64,000 bases of DNA from Pyricularia pennisetigena (taxonomy: Eukaryota > Ascomycota > Sordariomycetes > Magnaporthales > Pyriculariaceae): positions 542,549 through 606,548 of the forward strand of contig NW_021940920.1 of the NCBI RefSeq assembly GCF_004337985.1, given 5' to 3'. Below are positions 35,701 to 47,303 of this stretch, in pieces (within the stretch, counting starts at the first letter, position 1; every line of letters starts with the position of its first letter). The notes beneath the pieces were generated by a model. That model saw nothing but the letters and a program-made list of their open reading frames with translations. It was not told where the DNA came from and did no database searches. The translations under genes were made by a program, and so were the position numbers.

Positions 35701-37841
35701 GTCATTATCTTGACTTCAACCAAAATTGAGAGAGCAAACAAACAATCTATTCCAGATTTGATTCAAAACCGTCAGGCCTGCTATACTTTGACAGTTATTT
35801 CAGGAATTATGCCCAGCCGATCTCATGCATGACTTCCAATAGTATCGAAACAACGTTTACACTTGTCCAAGCAAATGATAAATAGGAGTCACATATCGAC
35901 AACCCACAGTCAGGCATCAACCCAGGCCAATTTACGAAATAAACAAGGCCTAGTGTGCAGTTGAAGTACGTTTGAATCCAAAGGCGGTCGCGGACTTTTC
36001 CAAGCGGGGTCTCTCGGAAGCCGGGCAGCAGTCTACTCCACAGATCGTCATGGACTCCTTCCTCTATTGGAAACGGATAGGCGCTAGTGGGACCCTTAAA
36101 ACATGCAAGATCCACTCGACCGTCGATCCCACATGGTTGCAGCAACTTTTCATCAGCATGGTTGCGTGGTTGGTGCGGGAAAACCACCACACTGAAGCAA
36201 GGGTGAAGTGAAGTAATGTGTACTGTACCGTACACTGTATTGCACAGATAACCAAGAGTCGCCACGGGCTCAATGTCCGCACTGTTTCAGTGTGATTGGA
36301 ACTTTGTTGAAAAAAAAAGAAAAGGCTTGTATGTTGGAATTCGACTAACAGGCCGAAACTCTATCTTGGGATTGTCTATTTGATCCCCTGCAGATCTTTG
36401 GAAGATTCAGTCCGCAAGTTTCTCAAAGGCTGGAGCATTTAATCCGGGGGAGAGTAGAAAGCCGTGAGGTTGCTTGTCCGAATTTACAAAGTGTTAACTA
36501 CGCCAAAATTTGCGCCTTACTCGGGGCAAAGGAAGCCATATCCAGGGACGATGACGTCATACCATGCCAACACAACAAGACTAGTGCTAAAGTCTGCAGC
36601 AAGAGCGGCGTTGACGACAGTTAGAACCATCCTTAAACCAACAAGGTGGGTGGCGCGATGCACCTTTTTTGTTTTTTTTATTGTTTTTTTTTGTTGTCGA
36701 AAATAGGGACTGGAGAAGTTTCGCCATTAAGGTGAGATCGACAGTGGGTATCTGAAAGAGATTCGCGACCACATTTCAGCACCGACGATCAACGGTGACA
36801 AGACAAGGTGAGATAGTGGCAGATCGATCAATGCTGAGTGGCTTAGTTCGCGTGATTGCTTTGTTGTCCTGGCAAAAATTTGCGCTCCAGTCGTTGGTCG
36901 TAGCATGTTTCTGCTTGCAATCGGGTCTGGACAGCTCAGGGTTTGGGCACTCATACACATGCCGATCACTCTATTCATACCACTTAATTCAAGTTGAAAG
37001 CGATGCAAGACTCATTATTCACAGTAGCGTACAGTGCCAAGCCTGGATGGCAAGTTTCAGATGTAAATGGCTGCAAAGCTTGCCGCCTGAGGGCCACCGT
37101 ATTTGTCAGTATATCAGTGTATCAGTATTGACGTTGCAACAAGGCCCTAAGTCCAGGTCCCCTGAACTTCAGTCAGTAAAGTTGCAACCTGAGGGGAAAA
37201 GAAAGATAAAAAAAACAACTTTTTTTCAGTGCACTTTAAGAGATGATGATTATCATTAATGCCTATAATCGTGATTGACCGGGAAAAAGAACACAATATG
37301 TGGTATCTAGAAATAGAAATCAAAGGTGCGTATGGTACGGATGGGTATTCCTCGAAGCGTGCGCCATGTTAAAAAGATCCACGCATAAGCATTCCCCGTA
37401 CACTCATTTGGAGGATACCTGAGAAGTAAGAACGTTCAGCGCCGTCGCCACAGCAGGGTTCGATAAGGGAGACATAAAAAACAAGGTCTGGAGAACGGGA
37501 AATGCATCGAAAGTAATGGGAATCGTGGGAATTGTTGACATTGTTGGGGTCTGTCCTCCAGGATTGATTTGTGAGTCGTCAGGTCTGTCGTCCATCTTGC
37601 CCGGAGCGCACAACTACTGCTCCCCTCTCGGACCAGGCTGAGCCGTATCTTGCTCCGGTTCTTTTTGAGAGGAACCCCTTTCCTGTCCGAACTGGCTGAG
37701 TTTGGGACCAACACCCATTGATCCATGACTGTATTTCGATCCCTGTTCAAGGTCTCCCCACTCACTATCTCTCCTTGGGTCAAGAATCCCGTGAGAAATC
37801 CCATCAGACAGAGCAATGCTCGAAAAACGACCAGTCGGTAC
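32738..37841. other. Long gene-poor region
   Basis: About 5.1 kb with no gene I can support. It has A/T homopolymers (for example 18 A at 34395-34412) and many short stop-rich frames. ORFs of up to about 150 codons at 32545-33012, 33937-34344, 35807-36265 and 36795-37259 show no codon bias, motif or plausible splice extension. The DNA is not extremely AT-rich and I see no transposon ends. Confidence 0.5.
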
Positions 37842-38306
37842 CTAAACCCTGGCCCGGCCGGTGAACCGTGAGCGACGCTCACGGTGGCCCCACCAATAGA
37901 CCCCGCTGGTGATCGCGATTATGAGCCACAGCAGGGCGTTGGCGAGGTCAACCCATACAGCATTCTTCATGCGCTGAATGCCCTGATTTCCTTCGGCATC
38001 CTCCTTGATGTACATGCTTCCGAACACGCCAAAGACTGCGATCCAGAGAACGAAGAGAATCAAGTTCCAGATGGGCACCCCGGCAAACCGTAGAACGAAC
38101 GGGATCAGATAGATCAACGTCGTGAAAACCGAGATGCCAGCGACTACCTCGGCAAACACCCATTTCGGGTCGGCAGCCACGCCTGATTCGCGAGCTCTCG
38201 TCAGGTCAACGCCATAGAGCCCGCAGACTGTCAGGGCCATGGCGAACGCGAAGAAGTGGAGGACCGTGAAGGCAATGTAGCCTTTTCCATTGTGAAGAGG
38301 ATTCAT
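37842..38306 (-). CDS. MARVEL-like four-transmembrane protein
   Basis: Single exon of 154 residues from ATG at 38306. Four hydrophobic helices are evident: YIAFTVLHFFAFAMALTV, VFAEVVAGISVFTTLIYLIP, WNLILFVLWIAVFGVFGSM and WVDLANALLWLIIAITSGVYWW. Between helices 3 and 4 there is a charged loop (YIKEDAEGNQGIQRMKNAVW), and the C-terminus is basic (HRERRSRFTGRARV). Size, four-helix layout and the Trp/Asp/Asn in helix 4 match fungal MARVEL-domain proteins, found in plasma-membrane subdomains and vesicle trafficking. Family call is by topology and pattern. Confidence 0.85.
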   Translation of the reverse strand: MNPLHNGKGYIAFTVLHFFAFAMALTVCGLYGVDLTRARESGVAADPKWVFAEVVAGISVFTTLIYLIPFVLRFAGVPIWNLILFVLWIAVFGVFGSMYIKEDAEGNQGIQRMKNAVWVDLANALLWLIIAITSGVYWWGHRERRSRFTGRARV

Positions 38307-40789
38307 GGGTGCGGGAGCGCGATCGCGGCGCGCGTATGGCGATCTTGGATTATGATTTCTCGACTGATTTTATTGCGACAATTGAAAATGCCCACTGCGG
38401 TAATGACCTGCCAGGGTGATCCTTGTGAGCCACGAGTTTGCCGATGGCAGTTGACAAGGCGTGTTCGGACGAAAACAACCGCACCTCTATACACCTCTAG
38501 CAGTAGTGTTGGCAGTAGTACGACTGAGACTGAGGTTTGGCGGCACCCCGTCCAACTGTGTTTCTTTGTGATGTAGAGAAGTTCGGATGCGCCGATATAG
38601 CTCAAGGGGCGGTGACGTCTTGGCTCAACTAGATGTATGCTTCTGTCTAGGTAGAACGACAGGGGCCTTCGGTGTTTGGAATGTGGCTTGCGTAGTATAG
38701 CGCTAGACGTCGATTAGGCCTGGGAAAAATGATGTTAAAAAACAAAAAGAATTGAAGTTGGGAATCTTCGGGACTTCAGCGACTGTCTTTAATACACAGA
38801 ATAGCAAATTGGTATGGGCCGGATGCGGGTTGAAAATGGGAGCGCGGCCGTCATACAGACATCAAATCGGTAAAAGGTGTGATCATAGAAATGGGTCTTG
38901 AAATGCCTATGACGCACTCCCAATCTGTTAGCAACTTTGCATGTCATTGTTCGGTTCTGGTCACTCACCGACCCTTCCAGCTCTCGACTGACCGGGGTGG
39001 CACGGGCCAGTCGAGAATGATTCGTGCAGCACAATACCATGCTACCGCCAAGATTTAAATCATCAGGCGGGCAGGAACTTATGGGAGCAAAGCAAACCAA
39101 ATCCAGTGCTTCGTCATTTCACCTCGAGGATGGCAGTAAATCAGGCCTTGCAGACAATTCACTGTATGATCGCCGTCGTGCTAATTTCTGTGGCCCGCGA
39201 CCCTTTGAATTCTATCGACCCATGCTTGCCATCGATGTTACTTGAAAGCGTATGGAGCCCCAAGCCATTCCATTCGCAGATATTCAAATAATGCTGCCCC
39301 GTTGCTGGGGCACCCATAAATGAAGCAAAGACAGGCTGCCGAACGCCGCAAACGCCATCGCAATTTCTCAGGGTATCTGATTACGCCAACAAAGAAATGC
39401 ACAGGTCGCCTCGGCATGCTCCTGCACCGAACTAATGACTACCAATCTGGACAGGCCAGCACAGTAGTATAAACGAGAATGTTATCTTACCCCTTTGATC
39501 TCTTTTCCCTAGCTGAGATCGCTTGATGAAAAGGCAACTTCTGCACATAGGCACAGTTACAAGGCTGCCATTTGGTGCGACTGCCTAGATCACCTTCCCA
39601 CGTTTGCCTACCTAGCCACTAGGCATCTTATGCTACTTTTATAATCACCAAATAACAAATTCGACCCCCGACCCGAAATGTACTTTTAGAATCCTGTGAT
39701 AGTGTCACATTCTTGTTATTTGGGCAGCCTTTATCTGTTAAAATTGTCTTATGTGCCGCTGTTTGCAGAGCCCCGTCTTCTATATATTCGAAAGGCTCAC
39801 GCCCTACAACTTTCCTTTTGCTGTGAGATTGAATGAGGCTCTCCCAAGAGGCCCGCTTGTGTGTCTACTGTTTCTACCAAGGCTATCCCATAAAGCCTCC
39901 GATAAATTCGGGCTCAGGCCTGTACTGAGATGAGTTCAGTCTCCCCTCGATGAATGCTCTGGAACAACAAGGGACTATTCCAATGATGTCAACAGTGCTG
40001 ACCAAGCCTTTTCCTTACATCATCATGTTCGAGTCCAGCCTCGTCCCCGATTCTTTTGTATCACAGACCAAATAAAGATCTTTTTCGGTTCAGATGCAAC
40101 AAGACCACTTGTTATAACAGGGCAGTCGATTATAATGCCAGCAAGTATTCGGTGCACATAACACAGAGTGCCTTGCGGATCCGGGCATGTACCTGCTGCT
40201 CCAGTGGCGGCATTCCGGGCTTGACCGAACAAGGCTGAATTTTGGTGCCATTGGCCGGAGACCGCAAACAGCCCGGCATCCTAGGTCCATGGACATTGAT
40301 AATGTTTATCTTGTTACCCCCAATTTTCCCAATTGTTTTTCCCCTTCTCTCTTTTTTTGTCTCATTGGTGGATTTGCTAGACTTTGCAATATGCCTTTAG
40401 CTCCCGAGTTGCATTTGTTTACTCTGAGAGCCTTACCACGCTATGGAGAATTCCACCACTCAGACAAAATGAATTGGCATGGCAAGGCGTCAAAGCTGAC
40501 GAAATCGAGCCGGGACTATACGGGAGACACTGAACCAAGGCCATTGGCTGGGCTCGACAAAGAGGCATGTTACGTTACTGATGAAGCCTTTTCTCAAAGG
40601 GTGGAAAGATCCACTACAGGCATCTCCTTCGGTTAGAAACTTACTTGGTATGAGAGGGAGCTTCGCTCACCTCGCATTTCTTCAGGTTGGACTCAATGCA
40701 ATTTGTTGCATTCACTCACACAACTTGGGCTGTTATGCCGCAATGGCAGATACGCGGATTGGACAATTTCCGCCGTGTGCAAAGGGCCA

Positions 40790-40824
<35 letters not shown>

Positions 40825-41618
40825 AAACCTAGCCATATGTGCTGGATCAGCGAAAAAGAAGGCATTCACTGCAAATATCTTTGCCACAACGCGATGGCTA
40901 CCACGACTGGCGGACTTGACTGGGAGCACAAATTAACCTTGGTCACTCGAGCGTCTTTCTTGGTTAACAGGTCAGTCCGCTTTCATCTGCCTCAACGTTT
41001 TGGCTCACCGAGGCATTCACACGACACAACAACCCCTTGGCTGCCATGTATTCCTACTTCGCCTTTGAGCAAAGCTTCCACGTCGAGGTTGTCCGCCAGT
41101 GAGTGGCCTCCAGCGCTTCACTCACAGCGGAACGGGTCAGATGATACATCTGCGCCTCCAGATATTAGTATGCGACTACGTCAGGGGCTATTTCCCTCGA
41201 GGGACCTCTGACTTGCTATTGGAGGCTCGGTCTCCTCCGCACTCATTTCCTATGCTCATCAGCGCAAAATAGATGGGCACCAAACCACGATGTGAGCAGG
41301 AACAACCAGTCTACCCCCTAGCGAGAGGAACTTATTCCATCGCAAAAGCCATGCCAATCACAGCGGAGACTGCTCTAGGGCGCGGGTTGGGCGTGTCTGG
41401 CTTTGTGTTTGCCTTCATCGATGCCTCAATTCAATGCGGACAACCTAAGGATCTTAAATAGAACGAAGCTATGCCATCTCCTGCGAGATTTGTCTGTATG
41501 AAACATCTATCCAGACAAAGATTCCTTCAATATACTGTTTTCTCTACCAAGTCCTGTTCAGACGCTGTAGACCCGGACCTCATTTCACAAATACAACCGC
41601 ATTCTAACCCTTATCGAA
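38307..41618. other. Gene-poor region with a 32-base A run
   Basis: About 3.3 kb. Contains 32 A at 40791-40822. ORFs at 40187-40636 and 40687-41211 run through low-bias sequence, one of them through the poly-A. No supported gene until the small Cys-rich gene. Confidence 0.5.
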
Positions 41619-42064
41619 ATGGGTTCCAGATCCCACAGCCATCGTTCCGAGGCTTCTTCCTCTAAGGAGGACAAGAAAAAGAAGAAGACGAAGACCTATG
41701 TGTGGTATTGCGTACGTTTTGTCTTACAATACCCCCTTGTCTTATGCTTTTAACACTCGCTCGCCCACGATTTCCACTTCTGCCTCTCTGCACCTCTTTA
41801 TCAAGATGTTCTTGTATATTGTCTTTCTGCACTCAAGCAGACGGTACTGTATTCGGCTGCTCGGAATGTCATAATGCCTCTTTGACATCGCTTATATCGA
41901 TGCAATCAGCAAAATACTCACGACCCCCTTGAAAAAAAATCTAGTGTTACTGCAGCAAAGGTCCTCTGAACGTGACCATCGATGACTTTTGTCCATTCCC
42001 AAACTGTGGTCACCAACGCTGCGAAGACTGTGCCGTTGAAAGCGTCAATCAGCCCAAGTCCTAA
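41619..42064 (+). CDS. Small Cys-rich, zinc-ribbon-like protein (70 residues)
   Basis: Two exons, 41619-41711 and 41945-42064, joined in phase 0 across a 233-base intron (GTACGT..CTAG). The first exon gives MGSRSHSRSEASSSKEDKKK and a basic KTKTYVWYC; the second gives CYCSKGPLNV, then CPFPNCGHQRCEDCAVESV. After splicing the order is WYCCYC, a 14-residue spacer, then C..CGHQRCEDC. The Cys pairs and CGHxRCxxC fit a small zinc-binding module of a type found in many fungal proteins beginning WYC. Eight Cys and one His lie within about 33 residues. Each exon alone is too short to stand out; the fit of frame, splice ends and Cys pattern is the evidence. The basic Ser-rich N-terminus may be a nuclear signal (inference). 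Confidence 0.7.
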
Positions 42065-43340
42065 TCGCCTCAGAGGTTCACCGATGCACGACACACGACG
42101 CCAACCTAACGAAGCAGATTTCAACCCAAAAGGATAACGTTTTTTTTCTTCTTAAACATGTATGATCGATCGGAGCTGGGCGTATATGGTTGGGTGTCTT
42201 GGGATTTTTTACTCGTTTCTTTGCTTTATGGCACATTAACAAGCGGCTTTGCCTTACCATGGTTGTATGAGGGCGTGGCTTTGTCAATGTACTAGAATAG
42301 ACCTAGAAGGAGTGTTGCAGAACGTTGAGATCGCTGTCAGAATTTTTCTTTTTTTTTCTTTTCTTTTATATATTTCTTCTTCTTGAGCTGCACATGCAAC
42401 GTTGTCAACCCCGACTTTATCTACTTGGCAACCTTAGTCCTGGGAAAAGGCCATGTTGATCGGTTGCCTCAGATTGACAAACCCGATTGGCAGAGTCCTT
42501 GTGCTCCGATGAGAAAAGAAAAGCAGAGCCGCATCGGGACGAAACGGAGGATGCGCAAGGTTCTGAGTGGTTGGAAGTATGGTTTGCCACACAAACCACG
42601 AAATAATTAATCAGTTGGATGCTCCGGATTGGGATTAGGCCGATGCAGGAGTTTGGTTCATCGCCCAGGATGTATTGCGCATGAGTTCCAAACTTAGGTG
42701 CCAGAGGGTACCTGGATTTTTGCTTCTGCCACACGCGCGCGCAATACTGCAATACGATGCTGCCGGGGTTTTCTGGGGCGCAGATTCCTCTCCAGAAACC
42801 AAGTGAGTAGTAGAAATGACACAGTTGCGAATTTTAAAGTTGGAATTGCTACCAGTTGGGCGCAACTTGCGGTGTAAAAAGGCGACCAAGAGCGTCGGCG
42901 AAGCCCCAAGATGAAGGCCGTCGAATGGCCCCTTGGTCTGAGTACGCAGTAACCCAGCGATGCACAACCGATTTCCACGCGCTGTCCCTGAGCAACGGTG
43001 AATAGTCCTGGAGTTAGTCAGTATTATGAATGGAACTCTGTCTTTGGATTGAGCATAGCAGATGAGAACGAAACCCGGTCAGCGTCGTGTCTGATGCCTC
43101 GACCCCTCTTTTGAAGCGGGCTACTACTGCTACAACCATTACTACTTATTCCTGAAATACTGTCGGGGCACGGCCCGAAAACATCTTTGAGGACGGCCAC
43201 CATCAAACAAAGCCAGCAACTCTCGGGACCGAAAGACTGATTCTAGGCCTTATATAATTGCGAACCAGCCTTGTTGCTCGCGCCCAGAGAAAAGAAAAAA
43301 GAAAAGAAAAAAGCAACTGCATAACCACACCATTGCCACA
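42065..43340. other. Intergenic region, no supported gene
   Basis: About 1.28 kb. T-rich with TTTTTCTTT strings (42340-42380). Minus-strand ORFs near 42417-42978 and 43024-43206 have no motif. A purine-rich GAAAAGAAAAAAGAAAAG stretch just before 43341 is part of the phosphatase gene leader or promoter. Confidence 0.45.
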
Positions 43341-44886
43341 ATGACTGCAGAATCTCCCCCCGCACCTGCGCCTACCACCGCTGCCGGCCCTCCAGCCGAG
43401 CTGACGCCGCCCTTCCACCACATCCCAGGTCTGCCGAATTTTAGAGACATTGGAGGTTACGCCGCGGCAGTGGGAGCAGATGACGCAGACGCAGCCGGCC
43501 AGCAGGAGCAGCAGCACCACCACGATCGTGGGCAAAAGCTGTTCAAGCGAAATCTGGTCTTCCGGGCATCGGAGCCGTCCAAGCTGACTGACGAGGGCGT
43601 GGCAAGGCTGCAGGACCTGGGCATCACGCACGTGTTTGACCTCCGCTCTGCTGACGAGTTGAAGCCCCGCGAGGGCTGGGTCGGTTGCAAAATCAGGGAG
43701 TGGGATCGCGCGCAGAGGGTGTTTGCGCCAGTCTTTAGTGATGAGGATTACAGCCCCGAGGCCATAGCCAAGAGGTGGGGTCAGTTTAGCGAGGGGACGA
43801 CGGTGCGTCCATTTATTCTTTTTTTTTTTTTTTTTTTTTTTTTTTTNNNNNNNNNNNNNNNNNNNNNNNNNNNNNNNNNNNNNNNNNNNNNNNNNNNNNN
43901 NNNNNNNNNNNNNNNNNNNNNNNNNNNNNNNNNNNNNNNNNNNNNNNNNNNNNNNNNNNNNNNNNNNNNNNNNNNNNNNNNNNNNNNNNNNNNNNNNNNN
44001 NNNNNNNNAAAAAAAAAAAAAAAATGCGACTCATCTCTTGAGACGGCCGGATCAGCCTCTTTTCCCACTTCGGAGAAAAGAATGGCCTTCCCACAACAAA
44101 CCAGCTAACCAAGGACCTGTGCAAACACGCAAACCCCGCTTCCCCAGGGCTTCGTCCTCGCCTACGAGCGCATCCTAGAGGCCGGCGCGGATGCGAACAG
44201 CCCCTATGCGCCCTTCCGCACCATCCTCGCCCACCTAGCCAGCGAGGAGGAGCCGACGCCCATCATGGTCCACTGCAGCGCGGGCAAGGACCGGACGGGC
44301 GTCATCTGCGCCCTGCTGCTCAGCCTGGCGGGCGTCGAGGACGAAGTCGTCGCGCACGAGTACAGCCTGACAGAGGTCGGGCTGGGTCACCGCAAGCAGG
44401 AGTTCATCGAGGCGCTCGTCAAAGCCGGGCCCCTCAAGGGCCAGAGGGACAAGGCCGAGAGGATGGTCGGCGCGCGGTAAGTCGGTGTGGTTTCACAAGA
44501 GAGGCCTACTTTGTTGCCTTGTTTTTTTCTTCTTCTTTGCTTCCTCTCAATCCCTTGGTGTCATTTTCAGGCGCCACGGCGATGTCCTGGTCCCATTTGA
44601 TCCCTTTGCTAGTGCTGGTCTGGAGAGTATCCGGGAACTCGAGCCATCCGCATCCACGCGACTGACATGTAATTCAACCCAAAATAGGAAAGAAGCTATG
44701 CTCGCCACATTGACCATGATACGTGCAAAGTACGGCTCGGTCGAGCGTTACGCCACCGAGTGCTGCGGCTTGTCCGCGGAAGCGCTTCAGCGACTACGGA
44801 AAAACATCCTTGTGGATGTCGAGAGCAGCGGCGAGCAGCCACTGGACTGGAGGAAGCATGCCGAGTATGTGGCGTCTTTACCTTGA
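43341..44886 (+). CDS. Tyrosine-protein-phosphatase-like protein (Y_phosphatase3 type)
   Basis: Three exons, 43341-43802, 44148-44476 and 44571-44886, give 368 residues; intron 1 contains an assembly gap. The N-terminal part has the family start PNFRDIGGY, then KRNLVFRASEPSKLTDEGVARL and GITHVFDLRSADEL. The P-loop is HCSAGKDRTG with Cys197 and Arg203, the CX5R signature in which Cys is the phosphocysteine nucleophile. The end has EAMLATLTMIRAKYGSVERY, typical of this phosphatase class. An insert between FRDIGGY and KLFKRN is Ala/Asp/Gln/His-rich (QQEQQHHHD), probably a surface loop. Substrates in this family range from phosphotyrosine to phosphoinositides or other phosphates, so the substrate is open. 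Convergent with Bot1/mS45, 209 bases away. Confidence 0.9.
43847..44008. other. Assembly gap (162 N) between a T run and an A run
   Basis: The gap is preceded by 28 T (43819-43846) and followed by 16 A (44009-44024), all inside intron 1 of the phosphatase gene. The length of N may be an estimate. Confidence 0.98.
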
Positions 44887-45095
44887 AACACGGACGATGC
44901 AAAGGACTTCGACGTCAAAGATAGCCATATGGCATCTGCTCATGTGAGCTCAGATAGAATTTGGTATATATCTCGTGGTATAATTTTCAAACATATGCTA
45001 CAGGGCTCACATGAACTACATCAGAGACCAAGTGAATAATACAGCTGGACGCATGTTGCGTTCCAGGGAATATGGAGCCCCAATCTGGCGGGAGA

Positions 45096-46356
45096 TTACT
45101 CCACTGAGGTAGGGATCTTGACCTCGCCCCTCTTGCGATCATACGACGCGACACCATACCTGACACCGACACCCTTCAGGCCCCTGCCGTTGTGACCAAC
45201 TTCATCGACGTTGTAGTCCTTGAACCTGAACTCAACACCACGCTTGTCGTGCACACTGGTGATGAGGCTAGCCTCCTTCTTTGCAGCGTTCGCTGCCCTC
45301 TCAGCGATCTTTCGCTCAGCCTCGGCGGTAGCTTGGCGGAAAGCCTTGGCTGCATCCAGAGGCGCGACACCCTCGACGTTGATCTGGCGCTCCATCTGCA
45401 CGAGCTCCGGGTGAGGGATACGCTCATCGGTCGACTTGAGGTGGCGGTTAAAGGCCTTGGCGGCATCCTCACGGGTGAAGTCGCGTGACTCGGAGACTGG
45501 GAAGAAGAGTTGTTGCTGAGTGTATGGGTGCACGACAACCTCGTTGAATTGCTCATGGTGTTTTTGAACATTAGGATCGTCGTAGGTTGTTTGCGGGAGC
45601 ATAGACATAAATGCCTTTGCGTAGGGACGGGCGAGGGGCTTGTTCTGTTCAGTCAAGCGCCAGTGGAGCTTTTTGTTAGTGCTTGTAATGGCATGAGATT
45701 GAATGCAGTATACTTGTCAAAGTTGAAAGTTCCCAGATCAGAGAGGCTCGCAAAGCTAAATGTGTAACCATGGGTGCTTGTCTTCAAGACTAATCGAATT
45801 TTCATTTGGAATCATCATAAGGGAGACGCGGGTAAGACAGAAAAGGGTTAAGAAAATCCAAAAGGGTGCTTACATTTGCGATCCAGTCCTTCTCGACCTC
45901 CTTGAGTCTCACGACTGCGCCGATCCTCCTGATGTCGATGCCGAGCTCGGCCGAGACCGACTTCATCGGCTCGCCCTTGATCATGACCTTTTCCCAGACA
46001 AGCTCACGCGCGCTCTCAGAGAGAACCGGTGCGCTCCTGAAGTGCGGGTTGAGTGGGAAAGGTTGGGACGAGTTCCCGGAAATGTATTGCGGGCCCTGAT
46101 TGGACCTTATATCGACGTTCTTGTACTTGTGCTCGTTTTGCTTCATCCATTGCCGCATCTGCTTGCGACCTAGACGTCCGGACGCCGGGGCCGTTGCGGA
46201 GAAGGCCCTTGCATTGTTGGGACACCTCTGTGTGGAGGTTTGTGTTGAAGATATTATCGTCGACGTCGCCGGGGCCGAGGGGGCAAAAAAGTGTGACGAG
46301 ACGGATTCAGCGACCGGCCGCCATGAGCTGGCTTGTCCTGGTAATCTAGGAGGCAT
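45096..46356 (-). CDS. Mitochondrial small-subunit ribosomal protein Bot1/mS45 (yeast Mrps35 family)
   Basis: Two exons, 46356-45874 and 45644-45096, joined in phase 0 over a 228-base intron, give 343 residues. The first 60 residues are rich in Ser, Ala, Arg and lack acidic residues, fitting a mitochondrial presequence. Family features follow: GRKQMRQWMKQNEHKYKN, an HTH-like stretch REL..EKVMIKGEPMKSVSAELGIDIRRIGAVVRLKEVEKDW, and after the junction KPLARPYAKAFMSMLP. The C-terminal half has helices with KAFRQATAEAERKIAERAANAAKKE and ends DYNVDEVGHNGRGLKGVGVRYG. This is the eukaryotic mitochondrial regulator family (S. pombe Bot1, yeast Mrps35), a fungal-specific component of the mitochondrial small subunit. 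Confidence 0.85.
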
Positions 46357-47303
46357 GATGGTTTAAAGTTGTGATTTACAAGGTGAGGACAGAAGGGTTG
46401 TCTCAAAGAGAGAACGGAAAGAAAACAGAGAGAAAAAAATACAATGCCAAGTCTGTGACTTCTAATGTCGCTCGCAAGATCTCGTGCTTCCACGAGCTCA
46501 GCGGCTACTTCAGATCATGCCTGGAAGAATCGAATACTAGTTAGCAAGCACGCCGGCTCAAAAAAGGCAGACGCTGCGCGCTGAGCTGGAAGATGGGTTG
46601 TTATATCTGGGTATCATAGGTTTGAAGAAAAATTAGAGTAGCTCCAAGCTATGGCTGGAGAAAAATTCCGTGGCAGTTCAAGAGGAAGACAGGTGGGTCC
46701 CGGCGGTCAGGGTGGATAATTGATTCGCCGACCAGCCGCAATTCTACTTTTGATGAGCGGCACGTGACTAACTTTAAAGGCCCTTGAGGCTGAAGCTATC
46801 AATCAGGATGAACAGCCATCGAGAATAATTAGTGACGAGTCGAGTCATGCCTAATTGAGTGCTACCATAAAATAACGTATACTAAACGTTTTCAAATATA
46901 AATAATTTCATCATGTGAAATTGAAGCGGGTCTGAACGGGTAGCAACCCTGAAAACATGGTGGTTCTTATTTTTTGGTCCTTATTTTCAGGTTCCCGTCG
47001 CCGATGTCATTTATATTCATACCAAGTAAATTGCTAAAGTCAAAATTATGTATTAAGACACATATTTTATAGCGGGTGCCCCAGAGCCTGGCAGTAGTCC
47101 ACCAGAAGAAGTGGCAATATTAGTAGTCAATAAGCGGCCACGATATAAGCTCCAACTTCACCAAAACACAAGCGGTGCACGTCACGGTTGCTTTTATAAT
47201 AGAATTATTCCAGGTCTTCAGGGAACTGCCATGTATTCTGCCCTGTTATGTCTCTATTCGTATGCTGTTAGAGGCCCTTGGTATTTATAAAATCGTACAA
47301 GGT
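46357..47303. other. Intergenic region, no supported gene
   Basis: About 950 bases, AT-rich in the middle (46860-47060). It lies upstream of Bot1/mS45 and downstream of SSK1. No gene seen. Confidence 0.45.

Noticed and set aside
40187..41211. Two plus-strand ORFs of 149 and 174 codons
   Set aside because: No codon bias or motif, and the second passes through the 32-base poly-A as poly-Lys.
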